DNA of 14,220 bases, from assembly GCA_016844425.1 (NCBI GenBank), contig JAERML010000025.1:1-14220 (forward strand), written 5' to 3'. This stretch comes from Bacteroidota bacterium. GTDB lineage: Bacteria > Bacteroidota > UBA10030 > UBA6906. The position numbers were made by a program, and so were the translations under genes. Within the stretch, counting starts at the first letter, position 1. Each line of letters opens with the position of its first letter. The notes under the pieces were generated by a model. It was not told the DNA's origin and made no database searches. It saw only the letters and a program-made list of their open reading frames with translations. Below, in pieces: positions 1-8,601 of this stretch.

Positions 1-1
1 A

Positions 2-337
2 GGTTCGTCCGCTCTATCGCCACAAACCGCATCCTCAAAAGCAGAGAATTCTCGAAACGAAGTCCCTGCACCGATGCAACTCAGCAAGGAAGCAACGGTT
101 ATTCGAGGCGTCGCAGCAAAGATCGTGGAGAATATGGAGGCGAGCCTTTCTCTTCCCACCGCGACCTCCATCCGCACACTGCCGGTCAAAGTCCTGGAAG
201 AGAACCGGCGACTTCTCAATCAGCATCTGAACGCGCGGAACGGCAGTAAGATCTCTTTCACTCATGTTATCGCCTGGGCAATTGTTCGCGCCCTGCGTGA
301 TGCGCCGACGTTGAACGCGTCTTTTGCCCGCGTTTAA
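2..337 (+). pseudogene. kgd: 5' part of fused 2-oxoglutarate dehydrogenase E2-E1 (Kgd type), cut by in-frame TAA
   Basis: The frame is open from base 2 to the TAA at 335-337, so the true start lies left of the window; the ATG at 74 is only an internal methionine. The translation matches the start of the succinyltransferase-like (E2 catalytic) domain of actinobacterial Kgd: motifs ENMEASLSLPTATSIRTLPV and GSKISFTHVIAWAIVRAL, then NASFARV just before the stop. Mycobacterial Kgd runs on here with a short segment and then an N-G-L-A-I-D motif. In this window the same frame resumes directly after the stop with GVPYRTHRPEINIGLAIDM, so the TAA replaces one sense codon rather than ending a real protein. 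GAA, CAA or AAA would each need one base change. From comparison with Mycobacterium Kgd, roughly 90 N-terminal residues lie outside the window. Confidence 0.85.
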
Positions 338-391
338 GGTGTCCCCTACCGCACCCACCGTCCGGAGATCAACATCGGACTTGCCATTGAC

Positions 392-3300
392 ATGACGAGA
401 AAGGATGGCACCCGCTCTCTCGTTGTGCCGAACGTGAAGAACGCCGGCGCAATGGACTTTGCCATGTTTGTCGCCGCGTATGATGAGATCGTCAGGAAGG
501 CAAGAACAGGCGCGCTGGAACCCTCAGACTTCCAGGGAACATCCATCACACTGACCAACCCAGGAACCGTGGGAACGGTGGCGTCCATTCCGCGTTTGAT
601 GCCGGGGCAGGGCGCCATTGTGGCAACCGGCGCGATCGACTATCCCGCGGAAAATCAAGGCATGTCGGGCGAAACCCTCTCCATGCTCGGGCTGAGCAAG
701 GCAATGACGATGACCTGTACATACGATCATCGCGTCATCCAAGGTGCCGAGTCCGGCCAGTTTCTTGCCCGCATCCACGCGCTCCTGCTCGGCGAGGACC
801 AATTCTACGACCTCCTTTTTGCCGACCTGAAGATTCCCTACGAGCCGATACGATGGTCCACCGACCAGCAAACCGCATTCGGCGCCGCTGCTCAAACAAC
901 CGATCAGATCGAAAAGCAGGCACGCGTCCTACAACTGATCAACGCTTACCGGGTCCGCGGCCACCTGATTGCACATCTCGACCCACTCGTCGACGAACCC
1001 CACAATCACCCTGAGCTTGATCCCGGATACTATGGTTTGACCCTGTGGGACCTCGACCGGCGGTTCCTTACGGGTGGCATCGGTGGCAAGCCACAAGCTT
1101 TGCTCCGCGACATTCTCAATATCTTGCGCGAGACATATTGCGGGACGGTCGGTGTAGAGTACATGTCCATCCAGCATCCCGTGCAGAAGCAGTGGCTTCA
1201 AGAGCGGATGGAGCCCTCACGCAACAGAAGCGATCTGACCGTCGACCAGAAAAGACAAATCCTCCGTACGCTTACAGCCGCGGAAGGGCTGGAGAAGTTC
1301 TTACATACGCGTTTCATCGGCCATAAACGATTCTCTCTGGAGGGGGCCGAAACGTTGATGCCGATACTCGAAACACTCCTCGACCACGCCGCCGAACAAG
1401 AGGCTAAGGAGGTCGTCATCGGCATGGCGCATCGCGGCCGCTTGAACGTTCTCGCCAACACCATTGGGAAATCACTGGCCAAGATCTTCTCCGAGTTTGA
1501 GGGATATGTCGACCCGAGCAGCACGCAGGGATCCGGCGATGTAAAATATCATGTCGGGGCAAGTGGCCAACATCGGACGATGACAGGGAAGAAAATCACT
1601 GTCTCCGTCGCGCCGAATCCGAGCCATCTGGAAGCGGTCAATCCAGTTGTTGAGGGGATCGTGCGCGCCAAGCAGGACCGGCACGGAGACAACGAGCGGC
1701 TTCGTATCATTCCTATTCTCATTCACGGTGATGCCGCCTTCGCCGGTCAGGGGATTATTGCCGAAACACTAAACCTTTCGCAACTGAGCGGCTACCGCAC
1801 CGGCGGCACCATTCACATCATTATCAATAACCAGATCGGCTTTACAACCTCACCCGATGACGCACGTTCCACCCCTTACTGTACCGATGTTGCGAAGATG
1901 GTACAGGCACCGATTTTTCACGTCAACGGTGACGATGTAGAGGCCGCGGTTCATGTAACAAAGCTGGCATTCGAATACAGGCAACGGTTCAAAAAGGATG
2001 TGGTCATTGACATGTTCTGTTACCGGCGACATGGCCACAACGAAGGCGATGAACCGAGTTATACGCAGCCGTTGCTCTACAAGAAGATCCGTCAGCATCC
2101 CTCCGTTCGGCAACTTTACGCGGACCGCCTGTTGCGACAAACAGTGTTAACAAAAGAAGAGCTCAACCAGATCAATGCGGATTCCCAACAGCGATATGAA
2201 CGTGCATTCGAGGCGGCACAGAAAAGGGAGATGCATTTCAAGCCTGATGTCCCCCTCGCTGTTTCTCCAGAATCACTTGCTGCCGCACAGCCTCTCGGAA
2301 CGACAAGCATCAGCAATGAAACACTCACGGCGGTCGTCCGTGCTCTTACCACGGTCCCTGCTGCCTTCACCCTCAACCCGAAGCTCTCCCGGATCATCGA
2401 CGAACGACGGGCGGTACTGGAACGGAACAGCTCGATTGATTGGGCGTTCGCGGAAGCCCTTGCCTTCGGGTCGCTGGTGTTCGAAGGAACGCCTGTCAGG
2501 CTAAGCGGTCAGGACAGCGGAAGAGGAACGTTTAGTCAACGCCACCTGGTGCTTTACGATGCCGCCAGTGGGAAGGAACATGTGCCGCTCAACAGCATTA
2601 TGGAAACGCAGGCGCCATTCAATGTGTACGATAGTCTTCTCTCTGAAGCAGCCGTTCTCGGGTTTGAGTTCGGTTATAGCGTCGCTGATCCCCTTGCACT
2701 TGTGCTCTGGGAGGCCCAGTTCGGCGACTTTTCCAACGGTGCGCAGGTAATCATCGACCAATTCATTGCAGGCTCGGAAGCCAAATGGCAGGAACCGTGT
2801 GACCTTGTGCTCCTTCTTCCCCATGGATATGAGGGGCAGGGCCCCGAGCATTCGAGTGCGCGACTCGAGCGGTTCCTTCAGTTGTGTGCCGAAGACAACA
2901 TCCAGGTGTGCAACTGCTCGACACCGGCCCAGTACTTCCACGTACTTCGCCGTCAAATGCGGGACAACCGACGAAAACCCCTTGTCATTATGACACCGAA
3001 GAGCCTCCTTCGCCATCCGAAGGCAGTCTCCACGCCCGATGATCTTACACACGGGACATTCATGGAAGTCATCGACCCTCTATTGCACGCTAATGGGTCG
3101 GGTGCCCGCAAGCTCGTGCTCTGCAGCGGCAAAGTGTACTATGATCTCCTCGCAGAAGCCACCCTGCACAAGAACCATGATATTGCCATTGCTCGCATCG
3201 AGCAGTTCTACCCCTATCCCGAAGCGCGGGTCTCCTCGCTCCTGGAGAAGTACAAGAAAACCGGTACAATTGTCTGGTTACAAGAAGAACCGAAGAACAT

Positions 3301-3460
3301 GGGCGCGTGGACCTTCCTGCAACCGCGTTTGACCGACCAACTCCTGCCAGGACAAAAACTCGTTTACGTCGGACGGAAGGCAAGTGCGAGTACCGCCACG
3401 GGTTCACTGAAGGTGCACACTGCGGAGCAGGATGAGATTGTCAGGACTGCCCTCGCGTAA
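392..3460 (+). CDS. kgd: Multifunctional 2-oxoglutarate dehydrogenase/decarboxylase E2-E1 subunit (main part)
   Basis: This is the bulk of a Kgd/SucA-type fused subunit of the TCA-cycle 2-oxoglutarate dehydrogenase complex, a cytoplasmic ThDP enzyme. Homology already begins at base 338 in the same frame; ATG 392 is just the first methionine after the nonsense codon and has no ribosome site. Numbering from 392 (1022 aa): the rest of the E2 acyltransferase domain fills about 1-150, with LTNPGTVGTVASIPRLMPGQ and the catalytic TYDHRVIQGAESG (His113). The E1 domain follows, with GMAHRGRLNVLAN, NPSHLEAVNP, the ThDP/Mg region HGDAAFAGQG (from 445) and NNQIGFTT (from 479), and RRHGHNEGDEPS. The transketolase-like part has LSGQDSGRGTFSQRH, LWEAQFGDF and LLPHGYEGQGPEHSSARLER, and ends in QEEPKNMGAW. 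No lipoyl domain is visible. The E1 half looks intact, so a truncated protein could fold, but the interrupted E2 domain makes full function doubtful. Family assignment is near certain. Confidence 0.93.
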   Translation: MTRKDGTRSLVVPNVKNAGAMDFAMFVAAYDEIVRKARTGALEPSDFQGTSITLTNPGTVGTVASIPRLMPGQGAIVATGAIDYPAENQGMSGETLSMLGLSKAMTMTCTYDHRVIQGAESGQFLARIHALLLGEDQFYDLLFADLKIPYEPIRWSTDQQTAFGAAAQTTDQIEKQARVLQLINAYRVRGHLIAHLDPLVDEPHNHPELDPGYYGLTLWDLDRRFLTGGIGGKPQALLRDILNILRETYCGTVGVEYMSIQHPVQKQWLQERMEPSRNRSDLTVDQKRQILRTLTAAEGLEKFLHTRFIGHKRFSLEGAETLMPILETLLDHAAEQEAKEVVIGMAHRGRLNVLANTIGKSLAKIFSEFEGYVDPSSTQGSGDVKYHVGASGQHRTMTGKKITVSVAPNPSHLEAVNPVVEGIVRAKQDRHGDNERLRIIPILIHGDAAFAGQGIIAETLNLSQLSGYRTGGTIHIIINNQIGFTTSPDDARSTPYCTDVAKMVQAPIFHVNGDDVEAAVHVTKLAFEYRQRFKKDVVIDMFCYRRHGHNEGDEPSYTQPLLYKKIRQHPSVRQLYADRLLRQTVLTKEELNQINADSQQRYERAFEAAQKREMHFKPDVPLAVSPESLAAAQPLGTTSISNETLTAVVRALTTVPAAFTLNPKLSRIIDERRAVLERNSSIDWAFAEALAFGSLVFEGTPVRLSGQDSGRGTFSQRHLVLYDAASGKEHVPLNSIMETQAPFNVYDSLLSEAAVLGFEFGYSVADPLALVLWEAQFGDFSNGAQVIIDQFIAGSEAKWQEPCDLVLLLPHGYEGQGPEHSSARLERFLQLCAEDNIQVCNCSTPAQYFHVLRRQMRDNRRKPLVIMTPKSLLRHPKAVSTPDDLTHGTFMEVIDPLLHANGSGARKLVLCSGKVYYDLLAEATLHKNHDIAIARIEQFYPYPEARVSSLLEKYKKTGTIVWLQEEPKNMGAWTFLQPRLTDQLLPGQKLVYVGRKASASTATGSLKVHTAEQDEIVRTALA

Positions 3461-3544
3461 CAAGGGATGTGTTGTTTCATTGATGTGTGAATACATGGGA
3501 CGCGCTTGAAGTGCGTCTCCGCTTCCTCCCTGCAATCTCCAATC

Positions 3545-5551
3545 ATGAGAATGATCGATCTCCCTTCACGAGCTGCAAAGATCTTCTCTCCATCCGGTGC
3601 ACTTGCACTGCAAAAGGGATACGAACATCGACCGCAACAGGAAGTGATGGCCACATCAATCGCGGAGGCGCTGTGCGCCCGCCAGCACCTCATCATTGAA
3701 GCCCCCACCGGCATCGGCAAGACACTCGCGTACCTTGTCCCCTCCATCCTTCATGCGACAGAAGAGAACCGAAAGGCGATCATCTCCACACACACCAAGA
3801 ACCTTCAGGAGCAGATTTTCTACAAAGACATCGCGCTCGCGAAAAAGATCACTGGAAAGGACTGCAGCGTAGTCCTCCTTAAAGGGCGGCGCAACTACCT
3901 CTGCACGACTCGTTTGAGGAATGCGATGGCGTCCACCAGTTCGATGTTCGGTGAGGATGCGGCAACGGAATTGGAGCGTATCCATGCGTGGTCGCTGACC
4001 ACCGTGGACGGGGACATGGAGTCGCTGGGATTTGTCCCCTCACCGGAGCTGTGGAGTATGGTCTGCTCTGAAAAGGAAGTTTGCAGTTCTCGGATCTGCA
4101 AACAGGACTGCTTCTTTCAGATGGTCAAGGACCGGGTCAAGTCGGCACGCGTTGTGATCATGAACCATGCGCTCTTTTTCGCGTTGATGGCACTGCAGGA
4201 AACCGACGAACAGTACTTATTTGACAATGATTTTGTGGTGTTCGATGAAGCCCATACCCTCGAGGGAATTGCGGGCGCGGGCCTCGGCAAGACTCTCTCC
4301 AGCACCCAGGTTCTTTGGGCCCTCCACCGACTTTACAATCCCCGAACGAAACGTGGGTTATTGGCAAAGCAAGGGCCACGCCTCAAGAAACTCTGTCACG
4401 AAGTGGAGAGAGCGGCGGTTGGTTTCTTTGAAGAGATCCAGCGCGCAGCAATGGCACTGCGATCTCCGGGTGCGAGGGGGCCGGGGGCTGAAGTTCGGAT
4501 TCGTTCTGCGGGTCTTGTAACGAACAGCCTGCACGGACTGTTGCTCCAATTGCAGTCCGAAGTGAAACGTGCAGAGGATACGATTGAGAGAGAGTTGACA
4601 CGGCAGGAACTCGCAGCGGTTCGGCGATCATTGTGGGAGGCGGATGTCCTCATCGATGAATTCCTCGATCAACACGACGCTGGTTTTACCTATTGGGTGG
4701 AAACCGGGGAAAAGAAAGTCGATAGCGTCAAGCTCTGCGCGACGCCGACAGACATTTCCACAAAAATAGGTCAGAAGCTATTCCGCGACGGATCATCCGT
4801 TATCATGACGAGCGCAACACTCGCCGTTGACGGCCGGCTCGATTACTTCCAACAGCGCATGGGTGCCTTTGGTGTACGAGGTGTAATTCTTGATTCGCCA
4901 TTCGACCATGCCCGACAGATGCGCCTCTGCCTTGCTCGGGGTATTCCCGAGCCAGATACACCAGGATACGTAGATCAACTCCCGGCGTGGATAGTGCAAA
5001 GTATTGACAGAACCAAAGGCAAGGCGTTGGTGCTCTTCACCAGCTCACAATTGATGCGGGCAATGGCATCAGCGGTGGCAGAAGATCTTGAGCGACGGGG
5101 GATTCATCTGCTCGTACAGAGTGCCGCGGAGCAACGACATGCTCTCCTTCAGATGTTCAAGAAAGATGTCCATTCCGTTCTCTTTGGTCTGGAGAGTTTC
5201 TGGATGGGCGTTGATGTACCTGGTGAGGCGCTGGAACACGTGATTATCACGCGACTTCCATTTGCTGTTCCGAACCATCCGTTGATCGAGGCGCGCCTTG
5301 AATTGATTCTGCAGCGGGGTGGAAACGCGTTCCTCGAGTATACCTTGCCGGAAGCCGTCCTCAAGTTTCGTCAGGGTGTCGGCCGGCTCATTCGCTCAAC
5401 CACCGACACGGGGTTGGTCACTCTTCTCGATGCCCGCGTCCTCACCAAGCGATACGGTCGCGTTTTCATCACTTCTCTCCCTCGATCTCCGGTTGAGCTT
5501 GTCAATGCCGAAGGTGACGTCGAGGTGGTCTCTTCGGAAGACTGGCTATAG
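3545..5551 (+). CDS. dinG: ATP-dependent DNA helicase, DinG/XPD family with 4Fe-4S cluster
   Basis: A superfamily 2 helicase of the XPD/DinG type, expected to unwind DNA 5'-3' in repair or R-loop removal. From ATG 3545 the protein is 668 aa. It shows Walker A APTGIGKT (residues 53-60), STHTKNLQEQ (motif Ia), four cysteines suited to an iron-sulfur cluster (C120, C180, C185, C189, spaced x59, x4, x3), the DEAH box (234-237) and motif VI QGVGRLIRS (from 610). No N-terminal exonuclease domain is present, unlike the fused DinG of Gram-positives, so the length fits the E. coli DinG/YoaA type. The frame is open back to a TTG at 3506, but ATG 3545 or 3551 precedes the conserved N-terminus better; none has a clear Shine-Dalgarno. 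It lies 84 bases after kgd and may be co-transcribed with it. It appears intact. DinG and YoaA cannot be told apart here, so the symbol is approximate. Confidence 0.9.
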   Translation: MRMIDLPSRAAKIFSPSGALALQKGYEHRPQQEVMATSIAEALCARQHLIIEAPTGIGKTLAYLVPSILHATEENRKAIISTHTKNLQEQIFYKDIALAKKITGKDCSVVLLKGRRNYLCTTRLRNAMASTSSMFGEDAATELERIHAWSLTTVDGDMESLGFVPSPELWSMVCSEKEVCSSRICKQDCFFQMVKDRVKSARVVIMNHALFFALMALQETDEQYLFDNDFVVFDEAHTLEGIAGAGLGKTLSSTQVLWALHRLYNPRTKRGLLAKQGPRLKKLCHEVERAAVGFFEEIQRAAMALRSPGARGPGAEVRIRSAGLVTNSLHGLLLQLQSEVKRAEDTIERELTRQELAAVRRSLWEADVLIDEFLDQHDAGFTYWVETGEKKVDSVKLCATPTDISTKIGQKLFRDGSSVIMTSATLAVDGRLDYFQQRMGAFGVRGVILDSPFDHARQMRLCLARGIPEPDTPGYVDQLPAWIVQSIDRTKGKALVLFTSSQLMRAMASAVAEDLERRGIHLLVQSAAEQRHALLQMFKKDVHSVLFGLESFWMGVDVPGEALEHVIITRLPFAVPNHPLIEARLELILQRGGNAFLEYTLPEAVLKFRQGVGRLIRSTTDTGLVTLLDARVLTKRYGRVFITSLPRSPVELVNAEGDVEVVSSEDWL

Positions 5552-5730
5552 TCCGACGTGGGCCTTCGCTCCTGCTAACCCGTTCAATGACAGAGAATTA
5601 CACCGGGTCCTTCTTCGAGCCGATCTTCCGACCGGCAAAGTTGCTGTCGCAAATTCTCAATGTTTTCCTGTGCGAAACCTGCATGACCACACAAAGACCT
5701 TGTCATTCCAGCATCTTTTTGATTTTCTTG

Positions 5731-5761
5731 TTTGAAAATTGTGGAGAATGTACTATCTTCA
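5731..5761 (+). promoter_or_regulatory. Putative Bacteroidota-type promoter for the HU gene
   Basis: TTTG at 5731-5734 is followed after 19 bases by TATCTTCA at 5754-5761. This fits the Bacteroidota pattern of a -33 TTTG and a -7 TAnnTTTG, with six of eight bases matching in the -7 box. It sits in an AT-richer patch of the spacer before the HU gene and would give a leader of roughly 70 bases. A standard sigma-70 reading is poorer: TTGAAA (5732-5737) and TACTAT (5751-5756) are only 13 bases apart. Confidence 0.4.
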
Positions 5762-5828
5762 CATCGAAATGTCGCACCGCAGGTTCTCTGGCGACAGACA
5801 GGTGTACGATTCCCCACCAACAACACAC

Positions 5829-5836
5829 AAGGAGGT
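5829..5836 (+). promoter_or_regulatory. Strong ribosome binding site of the HU gene
   Basis: AAGGAGGT lies three bases before ATG 5840. It is the best Shine-Dalgarno match in the window together with that of the STAS gene. It decides the start: ATG 5852 (giving MSKS...) would be 15 bases away, and the frame upstream of 5840 has no family similarity. Confidence 0.7.
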
Positions 5837-5839
5837 CCA

Positions 5840-6163
5840 ATGGGCAAGGCAATGTCAAAGTCGGCAATCGTCGCGCACTTTGCAAAGAAGTTTGACATGA
5901 AGAAGAAATCCGCGGCGTCAGTGTTCGAGGAACTTGCGAAGCTCGCGTACAAGGAAGCAAAGAATTCGTTTACGATCCCAGGCATTGGCAAAGTGGTATT
6001 GGTTGACCGAAAGGCTCGACTCGGGCGCAATCCTAAGACAGGTGAGACTATCCAGATCCCGGCGAAGACGGTAGTGAAGTTCCGTGTGGCAAAAGCCTGC
6101 AAGGAAGCCATCTTGCCGAAGAAGGCAGCGCCTAAAGTAATGGCACCGACACCGGGAATGTAA
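5840..6163 (+). CDS. HU/IHF-family DNA-binding protein
   Basis: A 107-residue histone-like protein that should bind and bend DNA as a dimer and compact the nucleoid. The N-terminal helices (about residues 6-42) are lysine-rich (AHFAKKFDMKKKSAASVFEE). They are followed by the family signature IPGIGKVVLVDRKARLGRNP and KTGETIQIPAKTVVKFR, which forms the DNA-contacting beta arm, and then the last helix KACKEAI. A short tail LPKKAAPKVMAPTPGM, rich in K, A and P, extends beyond the usual ~90-residue HU core. The gene is a single unit: it has its own candidate promoter, a strong ribosome site and a terminator right after it, which fits high expression. HU alpha, beta and IHF types cannot be separated from sequence alone. 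Confidence 0.92.
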   Translation: MGKAMSKSAIVAHFAKKFDMKKKSAASVFEELAKLAYKEAKNSFTIPGIGKVVLVDRKARLGRNPKTGETIQIPAKTVVKFRVAKACKEAILPKKAAPKVMAPTPGM

Positions 6164-6194
6164 CATCCTATCTAGTTTCTTGGGCCTTTCCTTG

Positions 6195-6231
6195 AACGGT
6201 CCCGTCTACAAAGGCGGGACTGTTTCTTTTT
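6195..6231 (+). terminator. Intrinsic terminator after the HU gene
   Basis: A 12-bp stem is formed by 6195-6206 and 6213-6224 (core GGTCCCGTC / GGCGGGACT, with two G-U pairs) around the six-base loop TACAAA. The tract GTTTCTTTTT at 6222-6231 follows and overlaps the last pairs. It lies 31 bases after the HU stop codon and separates HU from the downstream kinase gene. Confidence 0.85.
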
Positions 6232-6291
6232 GCTGCGACCGCTTCGCCGTGTAATTGAATGTAAAAGCATCGTTTCGTACATTGCGAGAGC

Positions 6292-8541
6292 ATGAGGAAC
6301 CCGTTATACATTGTCCAGCGCTTTGTGAAGAGCCTAGGCTTGGTCGAGCAGGCACAGGTCGTCGCATCCACGGGCGTCATCGTCTCCATGACCACGATCA
6401 TCATCGCCATGGTACTCACCGGACAATCTCCCCGGCTGATGGATTTCATCAGTATTCTTACCATCGGCCTGATTGGTTTTGCAGGTGTATATTTCTCCCT
6501 TCAGTACAGCCGCCAGTTGGACGAGCAACGACGGCAGCTGCTGGCCATGAATAGCATCGCAGAATCAGTCAATCGTGTGGTGGAACTGGACCAAGTCCTT
6601 CAGGCTGCACTGAAGAAGGTCACCGAGCTCCTCAACACTAACTATGGCTGGATTTACATGCTCGAAGGGAACACCCTTGTTCTGAAGAGTTCCAAGGGAA
6701 CAACCGCGGATTTTCTTGCCCTGAGCATGGCCGCAGGGGTGGAGTCCCCCTCCACCTGGCTTCACCAGCCCCGCGTTCAGCGCGAACAGCCGCATGAGCG
6801 CCTTGGTCTCATTCACCCCGATCTGAAGCTCCTCGGCATCCAGTTCTGGGCGTCAATTCCCCTTCGCGGCAAGGAGAGCGTTGGGGGCACCCTGATCGTT
6901 GCCGGCGAGGGGTACGATATGTTCACGACAAAGCAAGCAGAACTGATGGAGGCCTTTGGCAATCAGATCAGTGTCGCTCTGAACAACGCCCAGTTGTTCG
7001 AGCGGCTGAAGCAGTCAGAGCAACAATATATCGACCTTTTTGAGAACGCGCCGGACATCTATCTGAGCGTGAATCGACATCACACGATCGTCGGCTTCAA
7101 CAAAACGGGGGCGGATATTCTGGGGTACAGCAAGCAGGAGATCCTCCGGAAACCCTTCGAGAATCTGTTTGTGGAAGACCGGCGTATTCCCGTCAAGGAA
7201 CTGCTTGGGACGATGTTCAGTGAAGGGCGCGGGCTGAAGGACATCGAGGAACAGATGGTTCGGAAGGATGGCGAGGCGATCTATGTCACTCTCAATTCCA
7301 CGCTCGTGTTTGACGATACCGGACGGACAGTGAATGCGCGTATCGTTGCCCGCGACATCAGCGAACGGAAGAAAATGGAAACGGCGATCCTTCACGCACA
7401 GAAGATCGACAGCCTCGGCAGCCTGGCCGGCGGCATCGCTCATGATTTTAACAACATCCTCGCATCAATCCTCGGCTCCGCCTCCATCATGCGCCGTAAG
7501 ATCACGGAGAAGGGAAAGTTGTACAAGTATGTCGAGATCATCGTCAGTGCATCCCGGCGAGGTTCGGCCCTTACCCGCCAGCTCCTCACCTTTGCCCGGA
7601 AGACGGAGACAGAGATCAAACCTGTTGACGTCAACGCTATCATCAAAGAGACCATCCATCTCTTTGAGCGAAGCGTGACAAAGGAGATCCGCGTTGTCAC
7701 CAACCTGACCAGTCAACGAACCAGTGTCCGGGGAGACGACGGTCAGATCCAGCAGGCACTGCTAAACCTGTTTCTGAATGCGCGCGATGCGATGCCCAAC
7801 GGTGGGACCCTCACCATTGCCACATCCATTACACAAGCGGACGCACATAGTGTGCGGCAGTTTGCCTCCGTTAAGCCGGGGGCCTTCATCGCCGTCTCTG
7901 TCTCCGACACTGGCGTCGGGATTGCCACAGACGTTCGCGACAGGGTCTTCGAGCCATTCTTCACAACCAAAGACAATGGGACGGGATTGGGACTTTCCGT
8001 TCTTTACGGCGTCGTACAGAACCATGGCGGCTTCATCAATCTCGAGAGCGAAGTGGGGCAGGGAACAACGTTCACCATCTATTTCCCCCGCGGTGCCACC
8101 GCAGCGCAGGCCTCAGCGCGTACACGCAGACAGCGTCTTCCGCGAGGGCGAGAGAATATTCTCGTCATTGACGATGAGATTAGTGTTTGCGAGATCGCGC
8201 GGGACATGCTTTCTGACCTCGGCTATTTTGTAACATTCGTCCACGACGGAAAGTCGGGTTTGGATTTTTATACTACCCGGCAAGCCGCCATCGACCTTGT
8301 CCTCCTCGATGTAAACATGCCTCACATGGGAGGGCGACAGGCATTTGAGGGTCTGAAAGCCATTAATCCGGCAACCCGCGTCATCCTTCTGACGGGATAC
8401 GGTAAGGACTCCATCGAGGCTGCCTCGCTGCTCGCAGAGGCAGACGGGTTTCTGCAAAAACCATTTCAGGTAGAGGACCTGGCAACCAAGGTTCGCACTG
8501 TGCTCGACACACGCGGTGTCGCAGCGGAAACGGCCACGTAG
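6292..8541 (+). CDS. Membrane hybrid sensor histidine kinase (GAF-PAS-HisKA-HATPase-REC)
   Basis: A 749-aa two-component hybrid kinase. Two hydrophobic segments (about 23-43 and 50-70) have only a few residues between them, so there is no real periplasmic sensor and sensing is probably cytosolic or within the membrane. A GAF domain follows (about 95-240), then a PAS domain (about 245-365, starting QYIDLFENAPDIYLSV). The NtrB-like H box is GGIAHDFNN with the phospho-accepting His384. The ATPase domain has the N box LFLNARDAM (N496), DTGVGI (D539) and GTGLGLS (from G563). A C-terminal receiver domain carries the acidic pair D627/D628, phospho-Asp D673 in LLDVNMP, T701 and K723 in QKPF. All catalytic residues seen are intact. 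No DNA-binding response regulator is adjacent, so a phosphorelay partner must lie elsewhere or the receiver autoregulates. ATG 6292 has only a weak GAGAG upstream. The input signal is unknown. Confidence 0.95.
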   Translation: MRNPLYIVQRFVKSLGLVEQAQVVASTGVIVSMTTIIIAMVLTGQSPRLMDFISILTIGLIGFAGVYFSLQYSRQLDEQRRQLLAMNSIAESVNRVVELDQVLQAALKKVTELLNTNYGWIYMLEGNTLVLKSSKGTTADFLALSMAAGVESPSTWLHQPRVQREQPHERLGLIHPDLKLLGIQFWASIPLRGKESVGGTLIVAGEGYDMFTTKQAELMEAFGNQISVALNNAQLFERLKQSEQQYIDLFENAPDIYLSVNRHHTIVGFNKTGADILGYSKQEILRKPFENLFVEDRRIPVKELLGTMFSEGRGLKDIEEQMVRKDGEAIYVTLNSTLVFDDTGRTVNARIVARDISERKKMETAILHAQKIDSLGSLAGGIAHDFNNILASILGSASIMRRKITEKGKLYKYVEIIVSASRRGSALTRQLLTFARKTETEIKPVDVNAIIKETIHLFERSVTKEIRVVTNLTSQRTSVRGDDGQIQQALLNLFLNARDAMPNGGTLTIATSITQADAHSVRQFASVKPGAFIAVSVSDTGVGIATDVRDRVFEPFFTTKDNGTGLGLSVLYGVVQNHGGFINLESEVGQGTTFTIYFPRGATAAQASARTRRQRLPRGRENILVIDDEISVCEIARDMLSDLGYFVTFVHDGKSGLDFYTTRQAAIDLVLLDVNMPHMGGRQAFEGLKAINPATRVILLTGYGKDSIEAASLLAEADGFLQKPFQVEDLATKVRTVLDTRGVAAETAT

Positions 8542-8561
8542 TCCGAAATCCAACAACCTGC

Positions 8562-8579
8562 TCTGAAGCATCCTTCAGA
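8562..8579 (+). terminator. Small hairpin between the kinase and rodZ-like genes
   Basis: TCTGAAG (8562-8568) and CTTCAGA (8573-8579) pair perfectly around the loop CATC, and TTT follows. The T tract is too short for an efficient terminator. It could be a weak terminator or attenuator lowering read-through into the next gene. Confidence 0.3.
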
Positions 8580-8601
8580 TTTCGTCATCATAACGAGACC
8601 G

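Noticed and set aside
335..337. Programmed stop read-through or TAA recoding in kgd
   Set aside because: TAA is used as a normal stop at 3458-3460, 9403-9405 and 11957-11959, and no read-through context or downstream structure was seen.
392..394. ATG 392 as a genuine start of an independent SucA-like gene
   Set aside because: It lies inside the E2 domain, has no ribosome site, and coding similarity continues upstream through 338 and, across the stop codon, to base 2.
3499..3517. Hairpin GACGCGC-ttgaa-GTGCGTC between kgd and dinG as a terminator
   Set aside because: The stem is short, has a G-U pair and is followed by no T tract; it is within the range of chance.
5584..6111. A 175-codon open frame on the - strand across the HU gene
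   Set aside because: It is the antisense of the HU gene. The HU frame has clear family motifs; the - strand translation has none beyond a short Q/E-rich stretch outside the gene.
6255..6285. TTG-N20-TACATTGC as a promoter for the histidine kinase
   Set aside because: The spacing is acceptable, but the transcript would begin almost at the ATG and the match is weak; it could be chance.
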